A stretch of 64,000 nucleotides of DNA from Pseudaquabacterium inlustre (GCF_038066595.1 NZ_JBBUTH010000009.1:310001-374000); one strand, 5' to 3'; shown: positions 8,905-16,787, counted from the first letter of the stretch. Numbers and translations: made by a program. Notes: generated by a model from the sequence alone, not told the origin.

Positions 8905-9543
8905 TCAGGCGCGGCCCACCGGCGCGCCCAGGCCCTGGCGGCGCAGCACGGCCGCGCGCACCAGCGGCAGCCGGTCGTTGCCGAAATACATGTCGTCGCC
9001 GCCGACAAAAATCGTCGGCGAGCCGAAGGCCCCGCGGGCGATGGCCTCGTCGGTGTTGGCCTTCAGCTGCGCCTTGATGGCGGGGGTGGCGATGCCGGCG
9101 GCCAGCGCGTCGGCGTCCAGGCGCGCGGCGCGGGCGCAGTCGGCCAGCACCGCGTCCTTCGACAGGTCGCGGTCGTCGCGCCAGTAGGCCTCGAAGTACG
9201 CGGTGGCCAGCGCCACCAGCGCGGCCGGGCCGTGCTGCGCCTCGGCCCACAGGCAGCCGCGCATGGCCTTGACGCTGTTGACCGGAAACACCGTGGGCGG
9301 AAAGCGGATCGGCAACCCGCAGTGCTGGGCCCAGTCCATCAGGTCCTTCTTCAGGTAGGCCTGCTTGGCCGGCACGCCGTGCGCACGCGACTCGTAGACG
9401 CTGGGATTCACCGCATTGAAGATGCCGCCCACCAGGATGGGCCGCCAGCGCACCGGCACGCCCAGTTCGGCCGCCAGCGGCTGCAGGTTGTGGAAGCCCA
9501 GCCAGGTCCAGGGGCTGGAGCAATCGAAGAAGCATTCGATCAC
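8905..9543 (-). CDS. 2-hydroxychromene-2-carboxylate isomerase-like protein (DsbA/GST-kappa fold)
   Basis: This 212-residue DSBA-like thioredoxin-fold protein begins IECFFDCSSPWTWLG. In place of the CxxC of true DsbA it has a Ser-Pro at the active-site turn, as in HCCA isomerases and kappa-class GSTs, so it is expected to be glutathione-dependent. The C-terminal part AFGSPTIFVGGDDMYFGNDRL contains the cis-Pro loop. In naphthalene-type pathways this family isomerises 2-hydroxychromene-2-carboxylate, but no aromatic-degradation genes lie nearby, so the real substrate is open. The start is GTG at 9541-9543, supported by an AGGAG site (complement 9551-9555) 7 nt upstream. A 14-bp palindrome lies ~50 bp upstream. 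Confidence 0.85.
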   Translation of the reverse strand: MIECFFDCSSPWTWLGFHNLQPLAAELGVPVRWRPILVGGIFNAVNPSVYESRAHGVPAKQAYLKKDLMDWAQHCGLPIRFPPTVFPVNSVKAMRGCLWAEAQHGPAALVALATAYFEAYWRDDRDLSKDAVLADCARAARLDADALAAGIATPAIKAQLKANTDEAIARGAFGSPTIFVGGDDMYFGNDRLPLVRAAVLRRQGLGAPVGRA

Positions 9544-9589
9544 CGGGGGTCTCCTAGGGCCACGCCGCGAACCACGTGGTCCATGATTT

Positions 9590-9603
9590 TGAAAGCGCTT
9601 TCA
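9590..9603. promoter_or_regulatory. Perfect 14-bp palindrome, LacI-type operator candidate
   Basis: TGAAAGCGCTTTCA is perfectly symmetrical around a central CG, which is the pattern of LacI/GalR-family operators (compare the cre-type consensus). It lies between the divergent isomerase and transglutaminase-like genes. A second perfect palindrome, ACCACGTGGT, is at 9571-9580. A weak minus-strand -10 (TGTTAT, complement 9606-9611) would put the operator over the isomerase transcription start. Confidence 0.45.
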
Positions 9604-9715
9604 GGATAACACCGTCCGCCACGCGCGAAGGCCTGGCGCACCGGTGACACGGCCGCCGCGAGACTACCGCCAAACTGGACCGCCACCGAACACCGCCGTA
9701 CACAGGAGACGCCCC

Positions 9716-10378
9716 TTGGACAACCACAGCCTGGCCCCGGCCATCATGGTCGACAGCGACCATCCCGAGGTGCTGGCCTACGCCAGACAGCACGCCCGGG
9801 GCAGCAGCGACCGTGAGCGCGCCGTGGCGCTGTACCTGGCCGTGCGCGACGGCATCCGTTATGACCCGTACCAGATCAGCCTGACGCCCCAGGGCATGAA
9901 GGCCAGCACCGCCATCCAGCGCGGCCTGGGCTGGTGCGTGCCCAAGGCCGCGGCGCTGGCCGCCGTGTGCCGCGCCGCGGGCATCCCCGCGCGGCTGGGC
10001 TTTGCCGACGTGCGCAACCACCTCAGCACCGAGCGCATGCGCCAGCGCATGCAGACCGACACCTTCTACTGGCACGGCTACACCGAGATCTGGCTGGACG
10101 GCGCCTGGCGCAAGGCCACGCCGGCCTTCAACCTGTCGCTGTGCGATCGCTTCGGCCTGCTGCCGCTGGAGTTCGACGGCATTCACGACTCGATCTACCA
10201 CCCGTACGACCGCGAGGGCCGACGCCACATGGAGTACCTGGCCCAGCGCGGCAGCTTCAACGACGTGCCGCTGGCGGCCATGCGCGCCGACTTCGACCGC
10301 CATTACCCCGGCCTGGACGACACCAGCGGTGATTTCATGGCCGACGTGGCGCGCGAGACCGGGGGCGGCGCGGCATGA
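9716..10378 (+). CDS. Transglutaminase-like domain protein
   Basis: This 220-residue cytoplasmic protein has a transglutaminase-like (papain-type) core: Cys74 in GLGWCVPKAAALAAVCR and His120 in FYWHGYTEIWLDG. After the DGAWRKATPAFN segment, the position usually held by the third catalytic residue (Asp in the common VDPT motif) is Thr, so the triad is incomplete or rearranged. No signal peptide is seen. The start is TTG at 9716, chosen because AGGAG (9704-9708) lies 7 nt upstream and the longer in-frame reading has no ribosome site. It overlaps the next gene by 4 bp (ATGA), which implies translational coupling. It may be a peptidase or amidase; the function is not established. Confidence 0.8.
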   Translation: MDNHSLAPAIMVDSDHPEVLAYARQHARGSSDRERAVALYLAVRDGIRYDPYQISLTPQGMKASTAIQRGLGWCVPKAAALAAVCRAAGIPARLGFADVRNHLSTERMRQRMQTDTFYWHGYTEIWLDGAWRKATPAFNLSLCDRFGLLPLEFDGIHDSIYHPYDREGRRHMEYLAQRGSFNDVPLAAMRADFDRHYPGLDDTSGDFMADVARETGGGAA

Positions 10379-10842
10379 GTGGCGCCGGCATTCCCGAGGG
10401 CTTCCAGGCCCTGCCCATGCCCAGCGGCTTCATTGCCAACAACGGCCCGCTGTACATGCGCCACGAACCGCGCCCGGCCGAGGCCGGCGGCGACCTGGTG
10501 CTGCTGGGCTTTCGCGTCGAGCCGCGGCACTGCAACCCGATGAAGAACTGCCACGGCGGCTGGCTGGCCAGCTTCTGCGACATGGTGCTGCCGCTGTCCA
10601 TCCACCGCAAGGCGCCCGAGGTGGGGCACAAGTTCCTGCCCACCGTCAACTTGACGCTGGACTACCTGGCGCCGGCGCCGCTGGGCTGCTGGGTGCAGGG
10701 CGAGGCGCAGGTGTTGCGCAGCACCCGCACGATGGTGTTCGCCCAGGGCCTGGTGACGGCCGACGGTGTGCCGGCCGTGCGCATGAGCGGCATCTTCAAG
10801 ATCGGCAAGGCCTTCGTGTTGACCGGCGATGAAGGCGGCTGA
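10375..10842 (+). CDS. PaaI-type hotdog-fold thioesterase
   Basis: This 155-residue protein carries the hotdog thioesterase signature NCHGGWLASFCDM (HGG followed five residues later by Asp), then a central TVNLTLDYLAPAPLGCW strand and a C-terminal strand VRMSGIFKIGKAF. The family hydrolyses acyl-CoA thioesters, often phenylacetyl- or medium-chain acyl-CoA. The substrate cannot be read here. The start ATG overlaps the stop of the transglutaminase-like gene (ATGA), so the pair forms a coupled two-gene unit. Length and motif fit the family well. Confidence 0.85.
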   Translation: MSGAGIPEGFQALPMPSGFIANNGPLYMRHEPRPAEAGGDLVLLGFRVEPRHCNPMKNCHGGWLASFCDMVLPLSIHRKAPEVGHKFLPTVNLTLDYLAPAPLGCWVQGEAQVLRSTRTMVFAQGLVTADGVPAVRMSGIFKIGKAFVLTGDEGG

Positions 10843-10852
10843 ATAGCCAGCC

Positions 10853-10889
10853 CCAATGATCGACATTGGATCAATCAAACGCTCCAATG
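10853..10889. promoter_or_regulatory. Inverted-repeat cluster upstream of ahpC (candidate OxyR-type operator)
   Basis: CCAATG (10853-10858), ATCGA, CATTGG (10864-10869) form a perfect 6-5-6 inverted repeat. CATTGGA (10864-10870) pairs again with TCCAATG (10883-10889) across 12 bp. A TAAGAT -10-like hexamer follows at 10902-10907. The position, 67-103 bp before the ahpC start, fits a peroxide-responsive activator such as OxyR, but the sequence is not the enterobacterial OxyR consensus. Confidence 0.4.
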
Positions 10890-10955
10890 GTGCAACGCAC
10901 ATAAGATTCCTTCCGTCGCATCGATCGACGCAACCCACCCACACAAGGAATCGAC

Positions 10956-11531
10956 ATGTCGCTGATCAACACGCAAGTCCAGCCGTTCAAGACCCAGGCC
11001 TTCGTCAACCGCAATGGCAAGGGCGAGTTCATCACCGTCTCCGACGAGAGCCTGAAGGGCAAGTGGTCCGTGCTGATCTTCATGCCGGCCGCGTTCACCT
11101 TCAACTGCCCGACCGAGATCGAAGACGCCGCCGACAACTACGCCGCCTTCCAGGCCGCCGGCGCCGAGGTCTACATCGTCACCACCGACACGCACTTCTC
11201 GCACAAGGTGTGGCACGAGACCAGCCCGGCCGTCGGCAAGGCCAAGTTCCCGCTGGTGGGCGACCCCACCCATGTGCTGACCAACGCCTTCGGCGTGCAC
11301 ATCCCCGAAGAAGGCCTGGCGCTGCGCGGCACCTTCGTGATCAACCCCGAGGGTGTGATCAAGACCGCCGAAGTGCACAGCAACGAGATCGCCCGTGACG
11401 TCTCGGAAACCCTGCGCAAGCTGAAGGCCGCCCAGTACACCGCCGCCAACCCCGGCCAGGTGTGCCCGGCCAAGTGGAAGGAAGGCGCCAAGACCCTCGC
11501 GCCCAGCCTGGACCTCGTCGGCAAGATCTGA
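10956..11531 (+). CDS. ahpC: Alkyl hydroperoxide reductase subunit C (2-Cys peroxiredoxin)
   Basis: This 191-residue typical 2-Cys peroxiredoxin reduces H2O2, organic peroxides and peroxynitrite in the cytoplasm. The peroxidatic cysteine is Cys51 (FTFNCPTE) and the resolving cysteine is Cys170 (GQVCPAKW), so the protein is recycled as a disulfide dimer by AhpF encoded next. One oddity: the residue before Cys51 is Asn and the motif begins PAAFTF, where most AhpC proteins read PADFTFVCPTE. The start is supported by AAGGA (10945-10949) 6 nt upstream. It is followed by two hairpins and then ahpF. Regulation by a peroxide sensor is likely but unproven. Confidence 0.97.
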   Translation: MSLINTQVQPFKTQAFVNRNGKGEFITVSDESLKGKWSVLIFMPAAFTFNCPTEIEDAADNYAAFQAAGAEVYIVTTDTHFSHKVWHETSPAVGKAKFPLVGDPTHVLTNAFGVHIPEEGLALRGTFVINPEGVIKTAEVHSNEIARDVSETLRKLKAAQYTAANPGQVCPAKWKEGAKTLAPSLDLVGKI

Positions 11532-11575
11532 TCATCTTTCGATGATCTGTAGCGAGGCGGGCCTGGCGCCCGCCT
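11530..11575 (+). terminator. Two hairpins after ahpC
   Basis: The first hairpin overlaps the ahpC stop codon: GATCATC, TTTC loop, GATGATC (11530-11547). The second is AGGCGGGC, CTGGC, GCCCGCCT (11555-11575), a perfect 8-bp GC stem. No T-run follows, so they may act as 3' stabilisers or partial attenuators rather than a full intrinsic terminator. Confidence 0.5.
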
Positions 11576-11608
11576 CCCTCCCCCAGCCTGAACCCTGCTT
11601 CAGGCCCT

Positions 11609-11650
11609 GTTGAAAGCGTCCGGCGGCCTTCGCCCATGGATGCTTTCAAC
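11609..11650 (+). promoter_or_regulatory. Long hairpin in the ahpC-ahpF gap
   Basis: GTTGAAAGCGTCC (11609-11621) pairs with GGATGCTTTCAAC (11638-11650) over 13 bp with one G-U pair. The loop can form a further GGCG/CGCC stem. It ends 34 nt before the ahpF ribosome site (AAAGGA, 11684-11689). It could be an RNA-processing or attenuation structure that sets a lower level of AhpF than AhpC. Confidence 0.5.
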
Positions 11651-11696
11651 GGGGTCGGAACGACCACGCCTGAACATTCCGCGAAAGGACCGCACC

Positions 11697-13268
11697 ATGC
11701 TCGACGCCAACACCCAAGCGCAGCTCGCCGCCTACTTCGAGCGCATCAGCCAGCCGATCGAACTGATCGCCAGCCTGGACGACAGCGAAGGCGCGCAGCA
11801 GATCCGCGAGCTGATCACCGAGATCGCGGCGATCGCGCCGGCCAAGATCGGCGCCCGCTTCGACGGCCAGTTCGCCCGCAAGCCCAGCTTCCAGATCACC
11901 CGCGTCGGCCACGACATGGGCGTGCACTTCGCCGCCGTGCCGATGGGCCACGAGTTCACCTCGTTGGTGCTGGCCCTGCTGTGGGCCGGTGGCCATCCGC
12001 CGAAGGTGGAGCCCGAGGTGCTGGAGCAGATCAAGTCGCTCGACGGTGATTTCAGCTTCGAGACCTACATGAGCCTGACCTGCCACAACTGCCCGGACGT
12101 GGTGCAGGCCATGAACCTGATGGCGGTGTTCAACCCGCGCATCCGCGCCGTGGCCATCGACGGCGGCCTGTTCCAGCAGGAGGTGGAAGACAAGCAGATC
12201 ATGGCCGTGCCCAGCGTGGTGCTGAATGGCGCGCCCTTCGGCAACGGCCGCATGGAGGTGGCCGAGATCCTGGCCAAGATCGACACCGGCGCCGCCCAGC
12301 GCGAGGCCGCCAAGCTGAGTGAGAAGGCCCCGTATGAGGTGCTGATCATCGGCGGCGGCCCGGCCGGCGCCGCGGCCGCGGTGTACGCCGCGCGCAAGGG
12401 CATCCGCACCGGCATCGTGGCCGAGCGCTTCGGTGGCCAGACCATGGACACGCTGGGCATCGAGAACTTCATCTCGGTGCTGGAGACCGAGGGGCCGAAG
12501 TTCGCCGCCGCGCTGGAGGCCCATGTGCGCCACTACGGCGTGGACATCATCACGCTGCAGCGCGTGGCCAAGGTCGACCCGGCCGCGCAGCCCGGCGGCT
12601 ACGCCACCGTGACGCTGGACAACGGCGCGCAGCTGAAGGGCCGCAGCGTGATCCTGGCCACCGGCGCGCGCTGGCGCAACATGAACGTGCCCGGCGAGGC
12701 CGAGTACCGCACCAAGGGCGTGGCCTACTGCCCGCACTGCGACGGCCCGCTGTTCAAGGGCAAGGACGTGGCGGTGATCGGCGGCGGCAACTCGGGCGTC
12801 GAGGCCGCGATCGACCTGGCCGGTGTGGTGCGCAGCGTCACGCTGCTGGAATTCGCCGACCAGCTCAAGGCCGACCAGGTGCTGGTGGACAAGTTGAAGA
12901 GCCTGCCCAACGTCACCATCCACGTGAACGCGCAAACCACCGAGGTGATCGGCGACGGCCAGAAGATGACGGGGTTGAACTACAAGGACCGCGTCTCGGG
13001 CGCCGAGCACCAGTTGCCGCTGGCGGGCGTGTTCGTGCAGATCGGCCTGGTGCCCAACACCGAGTTCCTGAAGGGCACGGTGGAGCTGAGCCGATTCGGC
13101 GAGATCGTGGTCGATGCCAAGTGCCACACCAGCGTGCCGGGCATCTTTGCCGCGGGTGACGTGACCACGGTGCCGTACAAACAGATCATCATCGCCACCG
13201 GCGAAGGCGCCAAGGCCGCGCTGAGCGCCTTCGACCACCTGATCCGAACGCCGGCACCGTCGGCCTGA
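11697..13268 (+). CDS. ahpF: Alkyl hydroperoxide reductase subunit F
   Basis: This 523-residue flavoprotein transfers electrons from NADH to oxidised AhpC. It has tandem thioredoxin-like N-terminal domains with a CxxC at Cys129/Cys132 (TCHNC), an FAD-binding GGGPAGAAAAVYAARKG motif near 219, the redox-active Cys345/Cys348 (AYCPHCDG), an NAD-binding GGGNSGVEAA motif, and the C-terminal GIFAAGDVTTVPYKQ FAD segment. The four cysteines fall at the same numbers as in E. coli AhpF (from recalled family knowledge). The start is the ATG at 11697 with AAAGGA 7 nt upstream; a longer in-frame reading starts inside the hairpin and is unlikely. It functions with ahpC 165 bp upstream. Confidence 0.97.
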   Translation: MLDANTQAQLAAYFERISQPIELIASLDDSEGAQQIRELITEIAAIAPAKIGARFDGQFARKPSFQITRVGHDMGVHFAAVPMGHEFTSLVLALLWAGGHPPKVEPEVLEQIKSLDGDFSFETYMSLTCHNCPDVVQAMNLMAVFNPRIRAVAIDGGLFQQEVEDKQIMAVPSVVLNGAPFGNGRMEVAEILAKIDTGAAQREAAKLSEKAPYEVLIIGGGPAGAAAAVYAARKGIRTGIVAERFGGQTMDTLGIENFISVLETEGPKFAAALEAHVRHYGVDIITLQRVAKVDPAAQPGGYATVTLDNGAQLKGRSVILATGARWRNMNVPGEAEYRTKGVAYCPHCDGPLFKGKDVAVIGGGNSGVEAAIDLAGVVRSVTLLEFADQLKADQVLVDKLKSLPNVTIHVNAQTTEVIGDGQKMTGLNYKDRVSGAEHQLPLAGVFVQIGLVPNTEFLKGTVELSRFGEIVVDAKCHTSVPGIFAAGDVTTVPYKQIIIATGEGAKAALSAFDHLIRTPAPSA

Positions 13269-13359
13269 GCGTCGTCGGGATGGGCGCTGTTCTGCAGCGC
13301 CTGTCAAGCCACATCGGGCAGGTAGGATGCCGGGTTTTGCCCCGCCGGACTGCCTGCCC

Positions 13360-14370
13360 GTGTTCAAGAACCTGCTGATCTACCGCATCGTCCCCGAGTG
13401 GACGGTGGACTTCGCCGACCTGGATGCCGCCCTCGGCAAGGCGCGCTTCACCGAGTGTGGCGCCACGCAACCGGTGTCGCTGGGCTGGACCAGCCCGCGT
13501 GGCGATGCACATGCCGCCCTGGTGGAATCGGTGGCCGGCCACTGGCTGATGAGCCTGATGGTCGAGCGCAAGCTGGTGCCCGGTTCGGTGATCAAGCGCC
13601 AGGTGGATGCGCTGGCGGCCAAGATCGAGCAGGACACCGGCCGCAAGCCCGGCCGCAAGGCCAAGCAGGACCTGAAGGATCAGGCCCTGCAGGAATTGCT
13701 GCCACAGGCCTTCACCAAGCGCGGCAGCGTGCGTGTGTGGCTGGCGCCCGAAGAGCGCCTGCTGGCCATCGATTGCGGCAGCCAGAGCAAGGCCGACGAG
13801 GTGCTGACCGCACTGACCGAGGCCCTGCCGGGCTTTGCCGCGCGGCCGATCAACACCGCCATGTCGCCCGCGGCCGCAATGGCCGAGTGGCTGGTCAGCG
13901 GCGAAGCCCCGGCCGGCTTCACGATCGACCGCGACTGCGAACTGAAGGCCGCCGACGGCGAAAAGCCCGCCGTGCGCTATGCCCGCCACACGCTGGAGAT
14001 CGCCGAGATCCGCGAGCACATCGCCGCCGGCAAACAGCCCACCCGCCTGGCGCTGACCTGGAACGGCCGCGTCAGCTTCGTGCTGACCGAGGGCCTGCAG
14101 GTCAAGCGCATCGCCTTCGAGGACGGCGTGTTCGAGAAGCAGCCCGGCGCCAGCCGCGACGAGAACTTCGACGCCGACGCGGCGATAAGCACCGGCGAAT
14201 TGCTGCCGATGATCGGCGATCTGCTGGACGCGTTGGGGGGCGAGCAGGCGTTGGGTGACGTTGCACCGAGCGTCATGCCAGACAACCTAGCTCGCAACCC
14301 TCCGGTGCCAGCGGCACTCAACCCAGCGGCAATGGATGTGCCGCCTTGGGAGAACGCCCCAGCCGCCTGA
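13360..14370 (+). CDS. rdgC: Recombination-associated protein RdgC
   Basis: This ~336-residue nucleoid-associated DNA-binding protein of the RdgC family forms a ring-shaped dimer around DNA and limits RecA activity during recombination and fork repair. The N-terminus FKNLLIYRI matches the family's usual start, so I place the start at GTG 13360; an ATG at 13327 would add 11 residues. Other family features are CGATQPVSLGWTSPRGD, a Lys/Arg-rich central helix (GRKPGRKAKQDLKDQALQELLPQAF) and a C-terminal FDADAAISTGELLPMIGDLLDALGGE block. The last ~40 residues are Pro/Ala-rich and extend beyond the E. coli length. It is monocistronic and converges with the esterase gene. Confidence 0.93.
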   Translation: MFKNLLIYRIVPEWTVDFADLDAALGKARFTECGATQPVSLGWTSPRGDAHAALVESVAGHWLMSLMVERKLVPGSVIKRQVDALAAKIEQDTGRKPGRKAKQDLKDQALQELLPQAFTKRGSVRVWLAPEERLLAIDCGSQSKADEVLTALTEALPGFAARPINTAMSPAAAMAEWLVSGEAPAGFTIDRDCELKAADGEKPAVRYARHTLEIAEIREHIAAGKQPTRLALTWNGRVSFVLTEGLQVKRIAFEDGVFEKQPGASRDENFDADAAISTGELLPMIGDLLDALGGEQALGDVAPSVMPDNLARNPPVPAALNPAAMDVPPWENAPAA

Positions 14371-14407
14371 GTTGCAGTTACGGCTGCAAACGGTCAGCCG
14401 CGTGTGG

Positions 14408-15421
14408 TCATGCGCGACGTTGGCGGCGCGCCGAATGGCCCAGCAGAACCAAAGCACCCAAAGCCATCAGCAACACACCGTGTGGCTCCGGGACTGCCGC
14501 GGCCATTTGCGCGCCAAGCATGGCATGGGTGGCCGTTGTCGGATGAATGTCGTCAAAGAACATGTAGCCCAGGCAGTCCTTGGCATCGCCGGTGGCGATG
14601 CAAGCCTCCGAAGTATTGGCAAAGCTTGCACGCGCATCACGGCTGGCCAGGAACGTATTGAAGGCGTAGAAGCGTTCGTCAGGAAGCGCTGACGCCAGGC
14701 CCTTGTAGGTGTTCACCAGTACGGTGTTGAATACCCATGACAGACTGGTGGCCCCGCCAGACTCGATCGCGCCCAAGTCCATGGTGCGCGGCGTGATGCC
14801 CAGATCTGGCAGCGTCGGCAGCAGGAAGTTGCGGGCACCCATCGCGTACAAGGTCTGAACCGAGCTCACGAGATTGCCGACCACACCTTGGATGAAGCTT
14901 ATCGCCGCGGCCTGGCTTTGATAGACCTCTGCGGGCGCGTACAGGAAATCGTTGGCCCCGCCCCAAACGACGTACAACGCTGACGATGACGCAGACTTTC
15001 CGGCCGCTGCCAGGTCTGCCTGGAACATGCCCACCTGCGATTGAATGCCGGTGTTACGCAACGGAAGTGCAGCGGCGGTCAGGCCCGGGTCGATCAACTC
15101 ATCAATGCCGAAGTGCGCATTGAGCAGGCCACTGGTGGCCCCACCATAGGCGTAATTGGTGAGCGCACCGCTCAGGCCCAAGGACTGCGCCAGGTACTCA
15201 ACGGCCACCATGCCGTTGGAAAAGCGGCCATCCACATACGGCGACGCAGGGACCGTGCCGATACCCGGCAGATTCAGGGTCGAAGAAAGCGCCGCCAAGC
15301 GCCCCGTATCGGACAGGCTGTCGCCAAAGACCACCACCTGATCGAAGGCTGAGGCAGGCATGGCCGCCGAAGCGATCACAGCGGCGGCCAGGACGGGACG
15401 GAACAAGGTGGACAAGGGCAT
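14408..15421 (-). CDS. GDSL/SGNH-family esterase with PEP-CTERM sorting signal
   Basis: This 337-residue exported hydrolase is read from the ATG at 15421, because a clean signal peptide follows (STLFRPVLAAAVIASAAMPASA). Block I is VVFGDSLSDTGR (nucleophile Ser), block III is VVWGGANDF, and block V is DDIHPTTATH with the catalytic Asp/His, so it should be an active lipase/esterase. The C-terminus is VPEPHGVLLMALGALVLLG followed by an Arg-rich end: a PEP-CTERM motif, hydrophobic helix and basic tail. That predicts recognition by an exosortase and surface or exopolysaccharide-linked display; no exosortase gene is in the window. AT content is slightly higher than its neighbours. It converges with rdgC. 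Confidence 0.9.
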   Translation of the reverse strand: MPLSTLFRPVLAAAVIASAAMPASAFDQVVVFGDSLSDTGRLAALSSTLNLPGIGTVPASPYVDGRFSNGMVAVEYLAQSLGLSGALTNYAYGGATSGLLNAHFGIDELIDPGLTAAALPLRNTGIQSQVGMFQADLAAAGKSASSSALYVVWGGANDFLYAPAEVYQSQAAAISFIQGVVGNLVSSVQTLYAMGARNFLLPTLPDLGITPRTMDLGAIESGGATSLSWVFNTVLVNTYKGLASALPDERFYAFNTFLASRDARASFANTSEACIATGDAKDCLGYMFFDDIHPTTATHAMLGAQMAAAVPEPHGVLLMALGALVLLGHSARRQRRA

Positions 15422-15531
15422 GACGCTGCTCAACGATTCAGTGAAGAAGCGCAAAGCATCACGCACTTTGGTGGTGGCGGACCATCCCACGCACATCGAC
15501 CCCGCACTCGCGGGATGCTGAAAACCCGCTC

Positions 15532-16626
15532 TCAGGTTCCCTTGCTCACCGTGATCGTCGGGAACTTGCTGGAGAAGTCCTTGGCCTTCTCGGCAATCTT
15601 CACGGCCACCTGGCGGGCCACGCTCTTGTACAGGCCGGCGATCTCGCCGTCGGGGTCCGACACCAGCGTCGGGCGGCCGGAGTCGGCCTGTTCGCGGATG
15701 CTGCGGTTCAGCGGCAGCGCGCCGAGGTAATCGAACTTGTATTCCTCGGCCATCTTCTTGCCGCCGTCGGCGCCGAAGATGTGCTCGGTGTGGCCGCAGT
15801 TGGGGCAGCAGTACACCGCCATGTTCTCCACCAGGCCCAGGATGGGCACGCCTACCTTCTCGAACATGGCCACGCCCTTCTTGGCGTCCAGCAGCGCGAT
15901 GTCCTGCGGCGTGGTGACGATCACCGCGCCGGTGATCGGCACGCGCTGGCTCAGCGTGAGCTGGATGTCGCCGGTGCCCGGGGGCATGTCGACGATCAGG
16001 TAGTCGAGCTCGCGCCAGCGGGTCTGGCGCAGCAGCTGGTCGAGCGCCTGGGTGGCCATCGGGCCGCGCCAGATCATGGCCTGGTCGGGCTCGACCAGGA
16101 AGCCGATCGAGGCCACCTGCAGCCCGTGGCCTTCCATCGGCTCCATGCTCTGGCCGTCCACGCTTTCGGGGCGGCCGCTGATGCCCAGCATCATCGGCTG
16201 GCTGGGGCCGTAGATGTCGGCGTCCAGCATGCCCACCGTGGCGCCTTCGGCGGCCAGGGCCAGGGCCAGGTTGGCGGCGGTGGTGCTCTTGCCCACGCCG
16301 CCCTTGCCCGAGGCCACGGCGATGATGTTCTTGACGCCCGGCAGCAGCGCCACGCCGCGCTGCGCGGCATGCGCCACGATGCGGCTGCTGACGTTGACGC
16401 TGACGTTGCCCACGCCCGGCACCTTGCGCGCGGCCTCGATCAGCTGGCGGCGCAGCGCGCCGTGCAGGCTCTTGGCCGGGTAGCCGAGCTCGACGTCGAA
16501 GGCGACGTCATCGCCGTCGATCTTCAGGTTCTTCAACTGGCGCGTGCCAACGAAGTCCTTGCCCGTGAGGGGGTCGGCGACGGTCTTGAGGGCGGCGATC
16601 AGGTCCGCTTCGACAACAGTGGGCAT
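15532..16626 (-). CDS. apbC: Iron-sulfur cluster carrier protein Mrp/ApbC
   Basis: This 364-residue cytosolic P-loop ATPase delivers Fe-S clusters to apo-proteins. The N-terminal ~95 residues form a MIP18/DUF59-like domain (DPLTGKDFVGTRQLKNL). They are followed by the deviant Walker A ASGKGGVGKST (from ~105) and by DMPPGTGDIQLTLSQ. A CCPNC motif near 260 is the conserved CxxC that binds the bridging cluster. The start is the ATG at 16626, which matches the family N-terminus; longer readings add a low-complexity leader. It is divergent from the MCP gene across a 223-bp promoter region. Confidence 0.95.
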   Translation of the reverse strand: MPTVVEADLIAALKTVADPLTGKDFVGTRQLKNLKIDGDDVAFDVELGYPAKSLHGALRRQLIEAARKVPGVGNVSVNVSSRIVAHAAQRGVALLPGVKNIIAVASGKGGVGKSTTAANLALALAAEGATVGMLDADIYGPSQPMMLGISGRPESVDGQSMEPMEGHGLQVASIGFLVEPDQAMIWRGPMATQALDQLLRQTRWRELDYLIVDMPPGTGDIQLTLSQRVPITGAVIVTTPQDIALLDAKKGVAMFEKVGVPILGLVENMAVYCCPNCGHTEHIFGADGGKKMAEEYKFDYLGALPLNRSIREQADSGRPTLVSDPDGEIAGLYKSVARQVAVKIAEKAKDFSSKFPTITVSKGT

Positions 16627-16761
16627 GGTGCTGGAGGCTGGTGTTCTGGAGGCACCGCCGACCCGACGGGCCGGCGGACGACAGCGCGCGAGTCTATCCA
16701 AGCCACGGCCGGTCCGCGCCCTCGCCCCGAATGCCCCGCACGGCCGAAGCGATCTAGGCAA

Positions 16762-16787
16762 TCAAGAACCCCTTACTTCGGCGATAG
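16762..16787 (+). promoter_or_regulatory. Candidate sigma-28 (FliA) promoter for the MCP gene
   Basis: TCAAG (16762-16766), 13 nt, GGCGATAG (16780-16787) resembles the flagellar consensus (TAAAG or TCAAG, ~14 nt, GCCGATAA). It lies 63 bp before the MCP start codon. The second MCP in this window has a similar element at almost the same distance. Confidence 0.4.
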
